Assembly (NCBI GenBank): GCA_003511825.1
Contig: DOIU01000404.1
Location: forward strand, 1 to 16,007
Direction: 5' to 3'
Origin: Gammaproteobacteria bacterium
Lineage (GTDB): Bacteria; Pseudomonadota; Gammaproteobacteria; Granulosicoccales; Granulosicoccaceae
DNA length: 16,007 nucleotides
Shown: positions 1-6,375 of the stretch, piece by piece
Position numbering within the stretch: the stretch's first letter is position 1
How the letters are laid out: each line of letters starts with the position of its first letter
Position numbers and translations under genes: made by a program
The notes under the pieces: generated by a model
What the model was told of the DNA's origin: nothing
The model's input: the letters and a program-made list of their open reading frames with translations, nothing else
Database searches by the model: none

Positions 1-153
1 ATCGTCGTGGGCAACGACTACCCTAACCTGGCGGCCGTTAGGGCCGCCGTCCCCAAAGGGCTGAATTGGTTCGCGCACCCCAAGATGTATCGGCTACTCG
101 ATCGCGCCGAGGCTGATCGCGTGCAGGCGCAAGCACAACGCGGCGCGCAGTGA
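1..153 (+). CDS. 3' end of an unidentified gene (partial)
   Basis: An open frame enters from the left edge in frame 1 and gives 50 residues before TGA at 151-153, ending in a Q/A-rich tail (VQAQAQAQRGAQ-like). The coding frame is supported by its exact TGATG overlap with the next start codon, which is the usual sign of translational coupling in an operon. I do not recognise the family from this fragment: the visible part has a short hydrophobic start (IVVG), a segment NWFAHPKMYRLLDRAEADRV and a charged helical end. The function cannot be assigned without the upstream sequence. Confidence 0.7.
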   Translation: MVVGNDYPNLAAVRAAVPKGLNWFAHPKMYRLLDRAEADRVQAQAQRGAQ

Positions 154-1208
154 TGCATCGACCCTCTGCTGCCTCACACCCGCATTTGGCGTATTTTAGC
201 GACAGCTACTCGGCGAGTCGTGCGCGCTTTATCTCGGCCGCTACCGACGTGGGCGCCACACTCGACGCTTGGCCGCACCCGCTCGGCACCGCCCAAGCCC
301 CGTTGGAAATCACCACGGCCTACTGGGGCCCCAAGCCGGCCAGACGCGTCATCATCATCGTCAGCGGCACGCACGGGGTTGAAGGCTATGTCGGCGCCGC
401 GTGCCAGACGGCCTTATTAGCGCGCGGCGAAACACCCAAGGACTGCGCATTCCTGTTCGTCCATGCCTTGAATCCCTGGGGTTTTGCCCACAACCAGCGC
501 GGCAATGAACACAACGTCGACCTCAACCGCAACTTTCTCGACTTCTCTGCCCCACCGCCAGACAACCCCGACTACGCTCGCTACCGGCCGTATCTCTTAC
601 CCAACGCATGGCAAGGATTTGCCCGGATACGCGCAGACGCGATGTTGTATAAAGAACTCATGCTCGGCCGGCGCAAGCAACTGCAAGCCGCGATCACGCG
701 CGGGCAATACGCCTTTGCGGACGAGTTGTTTTACGGCGGGCAAGACGCAGCTTGGAGCCATCAGGCATGGCGGGAAATCATCGCCCCCTTTGATGCCCTG
801 CCCCACTCGGTGATAGACCTGCATACGGGTTTGGGTGCGTGGGGGCAAGCGCAGCTACTGAGCAGCCTTGGCCAAGACACACCCGCATTCAGACACATGC
901 AAGCAAAGCTGCCTTGCCAACTGATCAGCACCACGCATCACGATACGTCCATCCCCCAGGCCAGCGGCGCACTGATTGATACGCTTGCTGACGACAGCCA
1001 ATCGCTGGTCTTGGAGTTGGGTACCTATACGCCGACGAAAGTCCTGAATGCCCTGAGAAAAAACCGTATCGCAGCCCGAACCGGCGATGCAGTGAGCACG
1101 CTCAAACCCGTGTTTTGTCCGGATGCGCCGCCATGGCGCATTGCTGTCATCCGCCAATTTCTATCGATTGTCGACAGCTATGTCTCACTGTGGCTAGCGC
1201 CCAAGTGA
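153..1208 (+). CDS. DUF2817 / M14-like zinc metallopeptidase family protein
   Basis: The 351-residue protein matches the DUF2817 family, a cytoplasmic branch of the M14 carboxypeptidase/succinylglutamate desuccinylase fold. Visible M14 landmarks are the zinc-ligand pair H74-x-x-E77 in SGTHGVEGY, the arginine motif VDLNRNF (about 122-128), the third zinc ligand H224 in IDLHTGLG, and a late glutamate E288 in LELGTYTP in the place of the general base. No signal peptide is seen. The ATG at 153 overlaps the TGA of the upstream gene (TGATG); a GTG at 150 is in frame but less likely. It ends facing the symporter gene, with an inverted repeat between. Members are annotated as peptidases or amidases, but the substrate is unknown. 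The family call is firm; the reaction is inferred from the fold. Confidence 0.88.
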   Translation: MHRPSAASHPHLAYFSDSYSASRARFISAATDVGATLDAWPHPLGTAQAPLEITTAYWGPKPARRVIIIVSGTHGVEGYVGAACQTALLARGETPKDCAFLFVHALNPWGFAHNQRGNEHNVDLNRNFLDFSAPPPDNPDYARYRPYLLPNAWQGFARIRADAMLYKELMLGRRKQLQAAITRGQYAFADELFYGGQDAAWSHQAWREIIAPFDALPHSVIDLHTGLGAWGQAQLLSSLGQDTPAFRHMQAKLPCQLISTTHHDTSIPQASGALIDTLADDSQSLVLELGTYTPTKVLNALRKNRIAARTGDAVSTLKPVFCPDAPPWRIAVIRQFLSIVDSYVSLWLAPK

Positions 1209-1220
1209 CCTAACAACTGA

Positions 1221-1263
1221 TTACGATTATCCGCGACAACGTCATGCTGGTCGCGCATCGTAA
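1221..1263. terminator. inverted repeat between convergent genes (possible bidirectional terminator)
   Basis: Two nested pairs of arms are visible: TTACGAT (1221-1227) with ATCGTAA (1257-1263), and CGCGAC (1232-1237) with GTCGCG (1250-1255), around a 12-nt loop. It fills the 69-bp gap between the convergent DUF2817 and symporter genes. No T-run follows on either strand, so it is not a classic intrinsic terminator. A role in ending or stabilising both transcripts is inferred from position only. Confidence 0.45.
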
Positions 1264-1277
1264 CCACGGCACATCTC

Positions 1278-2717
1278 TTAACGATCTATTTGCCGCACGC
1301 TGACCGCCAACACGCTGAAGTCAAACGGGTTTCGGCTGGGCAGCATCAGCAACAACAGCGAGATACCGACGGGCACTAGTGAGGCTAGCAGGAAAGACTC
1401 CAGCAAATAAGGGGCAGGCTCTCCCGGCAACGGGAAGAGGAACAAGCCGCAAATCAGGCCACCGAGAATACTCAACACCGCGTTATAGCTCTGGTAGCGG
1501 GCGTTATAAAAGCCGAAGAACACCGGAAACGCGGCTGCACAGCAGAGTAAATCCGCCAATAAAAACAGATACAAAATGCTAAAACCCTGCGACGCCACCA
1601 GCAATACCGGCACAGACATCAGCACAATTAACCAGCGGGACATCTTCAGCAGCCGTTGACCGTCCACATGCGGCAAGAGCCGGTGTAAATCCACCACCAG
1701 GATACTGTTTAAACCGCTGACGCTGGAATCGGCACTGCTCATAATCAGCGCCAGGCCAAACGGCAGCAAGCCAATGACAAACCAATAGGGCACGCTGTCC
1801 ATCAAGACGGTGAATAAGGCCACCGACCCCTCACCGGGCAACTCCAAACCGACAAACGCCAGACCGAACAGCCCCAACACCAGAATGATCGGGAAACTCA
1901 ATACACCGCTGAGAATAAACGCGTTGCGAATGACTTTATCGTCGCGGGCTGCAAAGACCCGTTGCCAGGTACCCTGGTAAAAAAGGCCGGTCAACACCAC
2001 GGCGATAAAGAAGGTTAAGCCCGTCTTCAATCCATTGATATCAAAAGGGTCGAGCAGATGCGGGGCTTTTTCTTGCAAACCTGCCAGTGCTGGCGCAATG
2101 CCGCCCGTCGCCATCCAGCCAAAGCCGATAATCAACGCGAGGAAAGGCAGAATCACCAGCATTTGAATACGGTCAGTGAATATGGTGACTCGCAAACCGC
2201 CGTAGAGGGTGTACAACAAGGTCGACAGCATCACGATACAAGCCGTGGCCCACAGCGGCACTGGCGCGATCAAGGCCACCATCTTGGCAATCCCTGTCAG
2301 CCCGGCAGTTAAGCCAATGAACAGATAAAACAGCATGATCGCCAGCACAAAGGCATAAACGCCACGGCCATAGCGACTGTAGACAAACTCCGTCAGGGTA
2401 TGGCCCTCGGGCATCAGTTCTCGGATGCGAGCACCCAATGGAATCATGATTAACCGCGGTGCCAACACGCCCAGCGCATAGCCGATCACCGCGCCGATAC
2501 CGCCCCAGGTGGCTGACTCCGCAGGGCCGAACAGAATCCATGTCCCCATCGTGGTTGCCAGCAGCGTCAGCAGCGTGGCATTGCTGTTTTGGCTGTTGCG
2601 GGCCACCAGAAAGTCGTCGAGCTTATCTTGATGGCGGCGGGCATAGATCAGCCCCGACAGGGCAAACAGCGCCGCAAAAACGCTGAGCCATAGCAGTGCG
2701 GAGGTGGTATCCAGCAT
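1278..2717 (-). CDS. TPP-riboswitch-controlled sodium:solute symporter (SSS family), probable thiamine or thiamine-precursor importer
   Basis: The 479-residue, strongly hydrophobic protein has about 12-13 membrane segments and belongs to the SSS (SLC5-like) family. It has the family's N-terminal helix, the WGGIGAVIGYALG region, the loop LTEFVYSRYGRG, and a serine-rich stretch SSADSSVSGLNSILVVDL (about residues 327-344) typical of the later part of these proteins. Family members cotransport a solute with Na+ across the inner membrane. A strong Shine-Dalgarno (GAGGAGG) lies 5 nt before the ATG. The long leader holds a TPP riboswitch, so the cargo is very probably thiamine, HMP, a thiazole or a breakdown product. 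Comparative work on thiamine regulons named a TPP-regulated SSS transporter ThiV; this could be that protein or a relative, but I cannot verify orthology from sequence alone. The divergent neighbour is a TPP-regulated oxidoreductase operon. Confidence 0.9.
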   Translation of the reverse strand: MLDTTSALLWLSVFAALFALSGLIYARRHQDKLDDFLVARNSQNSNATLLTLLATTMGTWILFGPAESATWGGIGAVIGYALGVLAPRLIMIPLGARIRELMPEGHTLTEFVYSRYGRGVYAFVLAIMLFYLFIGLTAGLTGIAKMVALIAPVPLWATACIVMLSTLLYTLYGGLRVTIFTDRIQMLVILPFLALIIGFGWMATGGIAPALAGLQEKAPHLLDPFDINGLKTGLTFFIAVVLTGLFYQGTWQRVFAARDDKVIRNAFILSGVLSFPIILVLGLFGLAFVGLELPGEGSVALFTVLMDSVPYWFVIGLLPFGLALIMSSADSSVSGLNSILVVDLHRLLPHVDGQRLLKMSRWLIVLMSVPVLLVASQGFSILYLFLLADLLCCAAAFPVFFGFYNARYQSYNAVLSILGGLICGLFLFPLPGEPAPYLLESFLLASLVPVGISLLLLMLPSRNPFDFSVLAVSVRQIDR

Positions 2718-2722
2718 CGTAT

Positions 2723-2770
2723 CCTCCTCGCCCGTGAAGGCATAGTAGCGGGGGACGTAGCGGCAGGAGA
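2723..2770 (-). promoter_or_regulatory. likely translational expression platform of the minus-strand TPP riboswitch
   Basis: Read on the minus strand, TCTCCT (plus 2765-2770) can pair with the AGGAGG of the symporter Shine-Dalgarno (plus 2723-2728), counting one G-U pair. The overlapping CCTGC (plus 2763-2767) can instead pair with GCAGG inside the aptamer (plus 2811-2815). A 7-bp hairpin ATCTGTG/CACAGAT (plus 2778-2795) stands between aptamer and anti-Shine-Dalgarno. This is consistent with TPP-dependent hiding of the ribosome site. The pairings are short, so the mechanism is inference. Confidence 0.4.
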
Positions 2771-2802
2771 CACCTGAATCTGTGGACTCACAGATAACGA
2801 GA

Positions 2803-2893
2803 CGTCCTTCCCTGCGCCAGCATTACCCGGATCAGGTGCAAAGGGTTACTGCACGCGGTGCAGAGTCTCAGCCACTCAGTCGGCTCCCCTAGG
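2803..2893 (-). ncRNA. TPP riboswitch (THI element), minus strand, controls the SSS symporter
   Basis: The minus strand carries the conserved THI-box blocks in order: GGGGAGCC, GGCTGAGA, an extra stem-loop CTGCAC/GTGCAG, ACCCTT, then CACCTGATCCGGGTAATGC and GGCGCAGGGA. CUGAGA forms the pyrimidine-binding pocket and the second arm holds the pyrophosphate. It lies about 85 nt upstream of the symporter ATG, in the same direction, and starts just after a promoter at 2903-2931. No strong hairpin with a T-run follows, so control is more likely at translation initiation than by attenuation. Bound TPP should switch the gene off. Confidence 0.96.
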
Positions 2894-2902
2894 ATGCGTG
2901 CA

Positions 2903-2931
2903 ACGGTATGTAGACACGCGTCACTTGTCAA
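2903..2931 (-). promoter_or_regulatory. sigma70-like promoter for the symporter transcript
   Basis: On the minus strand a perfect -35 TTGACA (plus 2926-2931) is followed after 17 bp by TACCGT (plus 2903-2908), which keeps the three most conserved -10 bases. The predicted start is a few bases before the riboswitch aptamer, as expected. The -10 element is weak, so confidence is moderate. Confidence 0.55.
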
Positions 2932-2960
2932 GCCCTGTGCGCAGGGGATGCATATTGTGC

Positions 2961-2990
2961 TTGTCATCGCACCGCTATTTTTTTTATAGT
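2961..2990 (+). promoter_or_regulatory. sigma70-like promoter for the dehydrogenase-monooxygenase operon
   Basis: A -35 TTGTCA (2961-2966) and a -10 TATAGT (2985-2990) are separated by 18 bp containing a run of T. Transcription would begin around 2997, immediately before the plus-strand TPP aptamer. The -35 boxes of the two divergent promoters are only about 30 bp apart; a small hairpin CCCTG/CAGGG (2934-2947) lies between them. Confidence 0.65.
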
Positions 2991-2999
2991 TGCAAGCCA

Positions 3000-3076
3000 G
3001 ACACGGGGTGTCCTGCGCGCAGGGCTGAGATGAGACCCGTCGAACCTGATCCAGTTCATACTGGCGAAGGGATGTC
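3000..3076 (+). ncRNA. TPP riboswitch (THI element), plus strand, controls the SDR and monooxygenase genes
   Basis: The sequence shows GGGGTG, then GGCTGAGA at 3023-3030, GACCC, ACCTGATC at 3044-3051, ATACTGGCGAAGGGA ending at 3072, and a closing P1 of GACA (3000-3003) with TGTC (3073-3076). These are the diagnostic blocks of the TPP aptamer. It begins right after the promoter at 2961-2990 and ends 52 nt before the dehydrogenase start. It differs in sequence from the minus-strand copy: there is no extra P3a stem, and GTTCATAC replaces GGGTAATGC. It is therefore not a recent duplication. Repression by TPP is expected. Confidence 0.97.
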
Positions 3077-3123
3077 AGCCATACCGATGAGCCAACCTCT
3101 GCCTTCGCCTCACTATCATGAGG
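3063..3123 (+). promoter_or_regulatory. Shine-Dalgarno-sequestering expression platform of the plus-strand riboswitch
   Basis: CCTCA (3108-3112) can form a hairpin with TGAGG (3119-3123), which contains the Shine-Dalgarno GAGG 5 nt before the ATG at 3129. The aptamer segment GGCGAAGG (3063-3070) is perfectly complementary over 8 nt to CCTTCGCC (3102-3109), which overlaps the anti-Shine-Dalgarno strand by two bases. The two structures compete: TPP-bound aptamer leaves CCTCA free to hide the ribosome site, while the ligand-free state pairs aptamer with CCTTCGCC and exposes it. The pairings are seen in the sequence; the switching is inferred. Confidence 0.65.
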
Positions 3124-3128
3124 TTGAT

Positions 3129-3902
3129 ATGCCCAATTCATTTCCTATCCATGAACAACTTGTGTTGGTCACCGGGGGTGGCCGCGGCTTGGGTGAACAC
3201 GTGGTGCGGGCGTTTTTACGCGAAGGTGCCAAGGTTGTTATAAACTACCTGAACAGTGCTGAGGCGGCGAATCAGCTCGCGGCAGAGGCGCCTGACAACG
3301 CGCTCGCCGTACAGGCCGATGTGAGTGACGAAGCTGCCGTGCAGGCCATGTTTACCAGCGCACGCGAGCATTTTGGCTGCCCCGTCACCACGGTGGTGAA
3401 TAACGCCTTGCCGGCGTTTTCGTTCAATGGCGATGCCCGCGCCAACGCAGACCAACTCCGTTGGGAACACCTCAACCAACAGCTTGAAGGTGTTGTCGGT
3501 GGCGCGCTCTTTACCACGCAAGCAGCCCTGGCTGGGATGCGCGAGGCTGGTTTTGGTCGCATCATCAATGTCGGCACGAACCTGTTCCAAAACCCCGTAG
3601 TGCCTTACCACGACTACACCGCAGGCAAAGCCGCGCTCTTATCCCTCACTCGCACGCTGGCCAATGACTTGGGTCCAGACAATATCACCGTGAATATGGT
3701 GTCTGGTGGTCTGCTGCGAACCACAGACGCCTCCGCTGCAACGCCCGACGAGGTGTTTGACTTCATTGCCGCCAGCACACCCTTACGACGAGTCACCACA
3801 CCGGCCGAGTTCGCGGATGCGACGCTGTTTTTCGCCTCTCCCTGGGCGCGCTCGGTCACGGGACAAAACCTCGTGGTGGATGGCGGCCTGGTTAAAGACT
3901 GA
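3129..3902 (+). CDS. short-chain dehydrogenase/reductase (SDR), TPP-riboswitch-controlled
   Basis: This 257-residue classical SDR is annotated in databases mostly as a 3-oxoacyl-ACP reductase-like protein. It has the cofactor motif TGGGRGLG (15-22), an acidic ADVSD (63-67), and YTAGK with catalytic Y163 and K167. Three family positions deviate: NNAG reads NNAL (91-94), the catalytic Ser 13 residues before Tyr is T150, and the PG turn reads GG (193-194). I chose ATG 3129 because GAGG lies 5 nt upstream and the riboswitch platform targets that site; longer in-frame starts at 3072 or 3087 fall in the leader. Its stop overlaps the monooxygenase start. A TPP-regulated SDR called oarX was, as I recall, noted in thiamine regulon studies. 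The substrate is unknown; a thiamine-related alcohol, aldehyde or ketone is an inference from the riboswitch. Confidence 0.9.
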   Translation: MPNSFPIHEQLVLVTGGGRGLGEHVVRAFLREGAKVVINYLNSAEAANQLAAEAPDNALAVQADVSDEAAVQAMFTSAREHFGCPVTTVVNNALPAFSFNGDARANADQLRWEHLNQQLEGVVGGALFTTQAALAGMREAGFGRIINVGTNLFQNPVVPYHDYTAGKAALLSLTRTLANDLGPDNITVNMVSGGLLRTTDASAATPDEVFDFIAASTPLRRVTTPAEFADATLFFASPWARSVTGQNLVVDGGLVKD

Positions 3903-5212
3903 TGCGCTCTCCCGCAGCGCGCATGCTGCACATCAACCTGTTTATCTTTGGGTGTGGTCATCATCGAGGCGCTTGGCGTCATCCCCAATCCTCCGTCGAG
4001 CGATTGGGCGACATCCGTTACTTTGAAGAACTCGCGCAAATCGCCGAGCGCGGCAAACTCGACGCAGTGTTCTTCGCCGATGGCCACGCGGCCGGTGATG
4101 TCGCCGACAGCAGCTGGTGGTATCTGGAGCCCCTGACGACCCTCGTGGCCATCAGCCGCGCTACCGAAAAAATCGGCCTGATCAGCACGGTGTCCAGTAC
4201 CTTTTACACACCGTTTCACGCGGCGCGTTTGCTGGCATCGCTGGATCATATCTCCGGCGGGCGAATGGGCTGGAACTTGGTCACATCGATGTTTGACACT
4301 GAGGCGCGCAACCACGGCTACGAAGCGATGCCAGCGCACGCGGATCGCTACCGCCGCGCTGAAGAATTTGCCGACGCCGTCCTCAAGCTCTGGGACTCGT
4401 GGCGCGACGACGCCATCCTGTGCGACCGTCACGGCCAGTATGCCGACCCGAACAAAGTGCAAGCGATTAACCACGAGGGCGAGTTCTTTTTGGTGGATGG
4501 CCCGCTGAATGTGCCCCGCCCCGTGCAAGGAAACCCGGTGCTGTTTCAGGCCGGCGCGTCTGAACATGGGGTCAACCTTGCTGCTCAATGCGCGGAAGCG
4601 ATCTATGCCGTGGCTTATGATCTGCCGGCCGCCCAGGCGTATTACCGCAAGGTGAAAGCGCGCGTGAAAGCTGCGGGACGGAATAACCCTGTGCCGATCA
4701 TGCCGGGACTGGTGACGTATGTCGCCTCCACAGAGGCAGAAGCCTTGGCAAAGCAGCGCGAGCTGGATGAATTGCTGCCAACCGCGTCGTCACTGAAGCA
4801 GCTGGGCCTGTTTATTGAGCAAGACTGTTCCGAGTGGGAGCTGGACGCCCCGGTGCCCAAGCTCCCCCCACTCGACACCTTCTCTGGCCCCAAAGGTCGC
4901 TATAGCACCATCCTGCGGATTATCGAGACTGAAAAGCCAACCCTGCGACAGTTACTCGGTCGGCTGGCCGCAGGCGGTGGTCACTGCACCCTGGTCGGCA
5001 CACCCGAACACATTGCCGAGACCATGCAACACTGGTTTGAGAACGCAGGGGCCGACGGCTTCAATCTGATGCCGCCTTCCTTACCCAGCGGCATTGCCGA
5101 TTTTGTCGATCAGGTTGTGCCTGAATTGCAGCGTCGAGGGTTGTTCCGCACCGAATATACAGGGTCGACCCTACGCGAACATCTTGGCCTAGAGCGCCCC
5201 CACCCGCGTTGA
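3902..5212 (+). CDS. FMN-dependent monooxygenase, NtaA/SnaA/DszA (class C, luciferase-like) family
   Basis: The 436-residue protein is close to the family's usual 440-450. Landmarks are the N-terminal GCGHHRGAWRHP (17-28), the GKLDAVFFADG strand (51-61), the signature LDHISGGRMGWNLVTS (114-129), FQAGAS, and LVGTPEHIAETM near the end. Relatives use FMNH2 and O2 to break C-N or C-S bonds (nitrilotriacetate, dibenzothiophene sulfone, pristinamycin substrates) and need a separate flavin reductase, which is not in this window. The ATG overlaps the dehydrogenase stop (TGATG), so the two are translationally coupled under one TPP riboswitch; ATG 3923 is an alternative start. That context suggests oxidation or ring cleavage of a thiamine-derived heterocycle, giving a product usable for thiamine synthesis. 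The family call is firm; the substrate is inferred. Confidence 0.92.
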   Translation: MRSPAARMLHINLFIFGCGHHRGAWRHPQSSVERLGDIRYFEELAQIAERGKLDAVFFADGHAAGDVADSSWWYLEPLTTLVAISRATEKIGLISTVSSTFYTPFHAARLLASLDHISGGRMGWNLVTSMFDTEARNHGYEAMPAHADRYRRAEEFADAVLKLWDSWRDDAILCDRHGQYADPNKVQAINHEGEFFLVDGPLNVPRPVQGNPVLFQAGASEHGVNLAAQCAEAIYAVAYDLPAAQAYYRKVKARVKAAGRNNPVPIMPGLVTYVASTEAEALAKQRELDELLPTASSLKQLGLFIEQDCSEWELDAPVPKLPPLDTFSGPKGRYSTILRIIETEKPTLRQLLGRLAAGGGHCTLVGTPEHIAETMQHWFENAGADGFNLMPPSLPSGIADFVDQVVPELQRRGLFRTEYTGSTLREHLGLERPHPR

Positions 5213-5385
5213 TGGCACACACCCAATAAGCACCTTGATGATGCCATCAAGCGGTACCGCATCGGCATGGGCGAACTCAGTCGTGCCGTTCAGAGCACTA
5301 AACCCAGACTGCGAGTAAGGACACAAAGCCTTAGGTTTAGCGAACAATAGGCCTATGATAGCCCACGTCTGTCTCTGCTGGCGGT
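5213..5385. other. intergenic region between monooxygenase and AEC transporter genes
   Basis: This 173-bp gap holds a small hairpin CTTGATG/CATCAAG (5234-5251) without a T-run, a spaced inverted repeat CTAAACC (5298-5304)/GGTTTAG (5334-5340), and a perfect 10-bp palindrome ATAGGCCTAT (5347-5356) close to the next start. These could be operator-like, but nothing assigns them. No clear terminator or promoter was seen, so read-through from the riboswitch operon cannot be excluded. Confidence 0.35.
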
Positions 5386-6336
5386 ATGCCGGCCATCACC
5401 CAACAAGCACCCCCAACCACCATGGCTGCCACTTACGCAATTATTCCTGTTTTCTTGATCATTTTGGGCGGCTATGTCTGTCGGCTTTATCAATTCCCCG
5501 ACGACAACTTTTGGCAGGGCGCAGAGAAAATCACGTATTTTTTGCTGTTTCCTTCATTACTCGTGAGCAAAATGGCGACCGCCGACCTCTCCGGTATCGC
5601 GTTCCTGTGGCCAATTGTTGTGCTCGCACTGATGTATCTGGCTATCACGCTGGTGTTTGTGTTACTCAAGCCCGCGGTTACACTCGAGAACAAAGCGTTC
5701 ACGTCCGTTTACCAAGGCGGTACCCGGTTTAATACCTATATTGGTCTGGCGGTATCAAACGCGTTGTACGGCGCAGAGGGGCTTATCGTTGCCGTGATTG
5801 TGGCGTCGATCATGATCCCTATCGTCAATGTCTTTTGTGTGCTTGTGCTCGAATACTACAATGATAACCACGATAACAGCAGCTCCACACGCATTGCTAA
5901 GTCGGTCGTCGCCAATCCCTTGATTTTGAGTTGCGCCCTGGGCATGGGGATAAATGTCTCTGGCATCGCCATACCTGCCGTCTTTATGGAGGCGCTGACG
6001 ATCTTTGCGCGAGCGGCGCTACCCCTTGGCTTACTGACCGTTGGCGCTGCACTCGCACTAAAATCCATGCATACTGCGGTAAAACCCCTGCTGATCGCCA
6101 GCGTTGCCAAGTTTATCATCTTGCCGACCATAGCCATGAGCTTGTGCATGGTATTCCCGATCGAGCCCGAGGTGAGAAATGCCATTCTCGTCTTCACGGT
6201 ATTGCCCACGGCAAGCGCGTCCTATGTACTGGCAAAACAACTGGGTGGCGACCATGAACTCATGGCGACCATTATTACCGCGCAAACGCTATTGGCGGGC
6301 TTGGCGATGCCCGCACTGTTGTATGCGTGGGGGTGA
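5386..6336 (+). CDS. AEC (auxin efflux carrier) family transporter
   Basis: The 316-residue, ten-helix-type membrane protein opens with AIIPVFLIILGGYVCR, has the family's early TYFLLFPSLLVSKMA motif, and ends with a repeat-like half containing TVGAALAL and VLPTASASYVLAKQLGGD. The last segment is typical of the Mem_trans family (PF03547). Relatives include bacterial carriers for dicarboxylates and other small organic anions, and plant auxin carriers. The start is uncertain: ATG 5386 has only a GGCGG too close upstream, and ATG 5422 has no clear ribosome site. It lies 173 bp after the TPP-regulated operon on the same strand and could export or import a product of that pathway, but this is only positional. 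It converges with the PEP mutase family gene. Confidence 0.88.
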   Translation: MPAITQQAPPTTMAATYAIIPVFLIILGGYVCRLYQFPDDNFWQGAEKITYFLLFPSLLVSKMATADLSGIAFLWPIVVLALMYLAITLVFVLLKPAVTLENKAFTSVYQGGTRFNTYIGLAVSNALYGAEGLIVAVIVASIMIPIVNVFCVLVLEYYNDNHDNSSSTRIAKSVVANPLILSCALGMGINVSGIAIPAVFMEALTIFARAALPLGLLTVGAALALKSMHTAVKPLLIASVAKFIILPTIAMSLCMVFPIEPEVRNAILVFTVLPTASASYVLAKQLGGDHELMATIITAQTLLAGLAMPALLYAWG

Positions 6337-6375
6337 GTCAGCGCTGATTGAGCATCACCAACGCTGTCCCCGCCT

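Noticed and set aside
2898..3128. N-terminal extension of the SDR frame
   Set aside because: It runs through the promoter and TPP aptamer; the ribosome site and expression platform place the start at 3129.
3614..4588. 324-codon open frame on the minus strand
   Set aside because: It lies antisense to the SDR and monooxygenase genes, which have clear family motifs; no protein-like features of its own.
5234..5251. Hairpin after the monooxygenase gene as a terminator
   Set aside because: No T-run and a weak A+T-rich stem.
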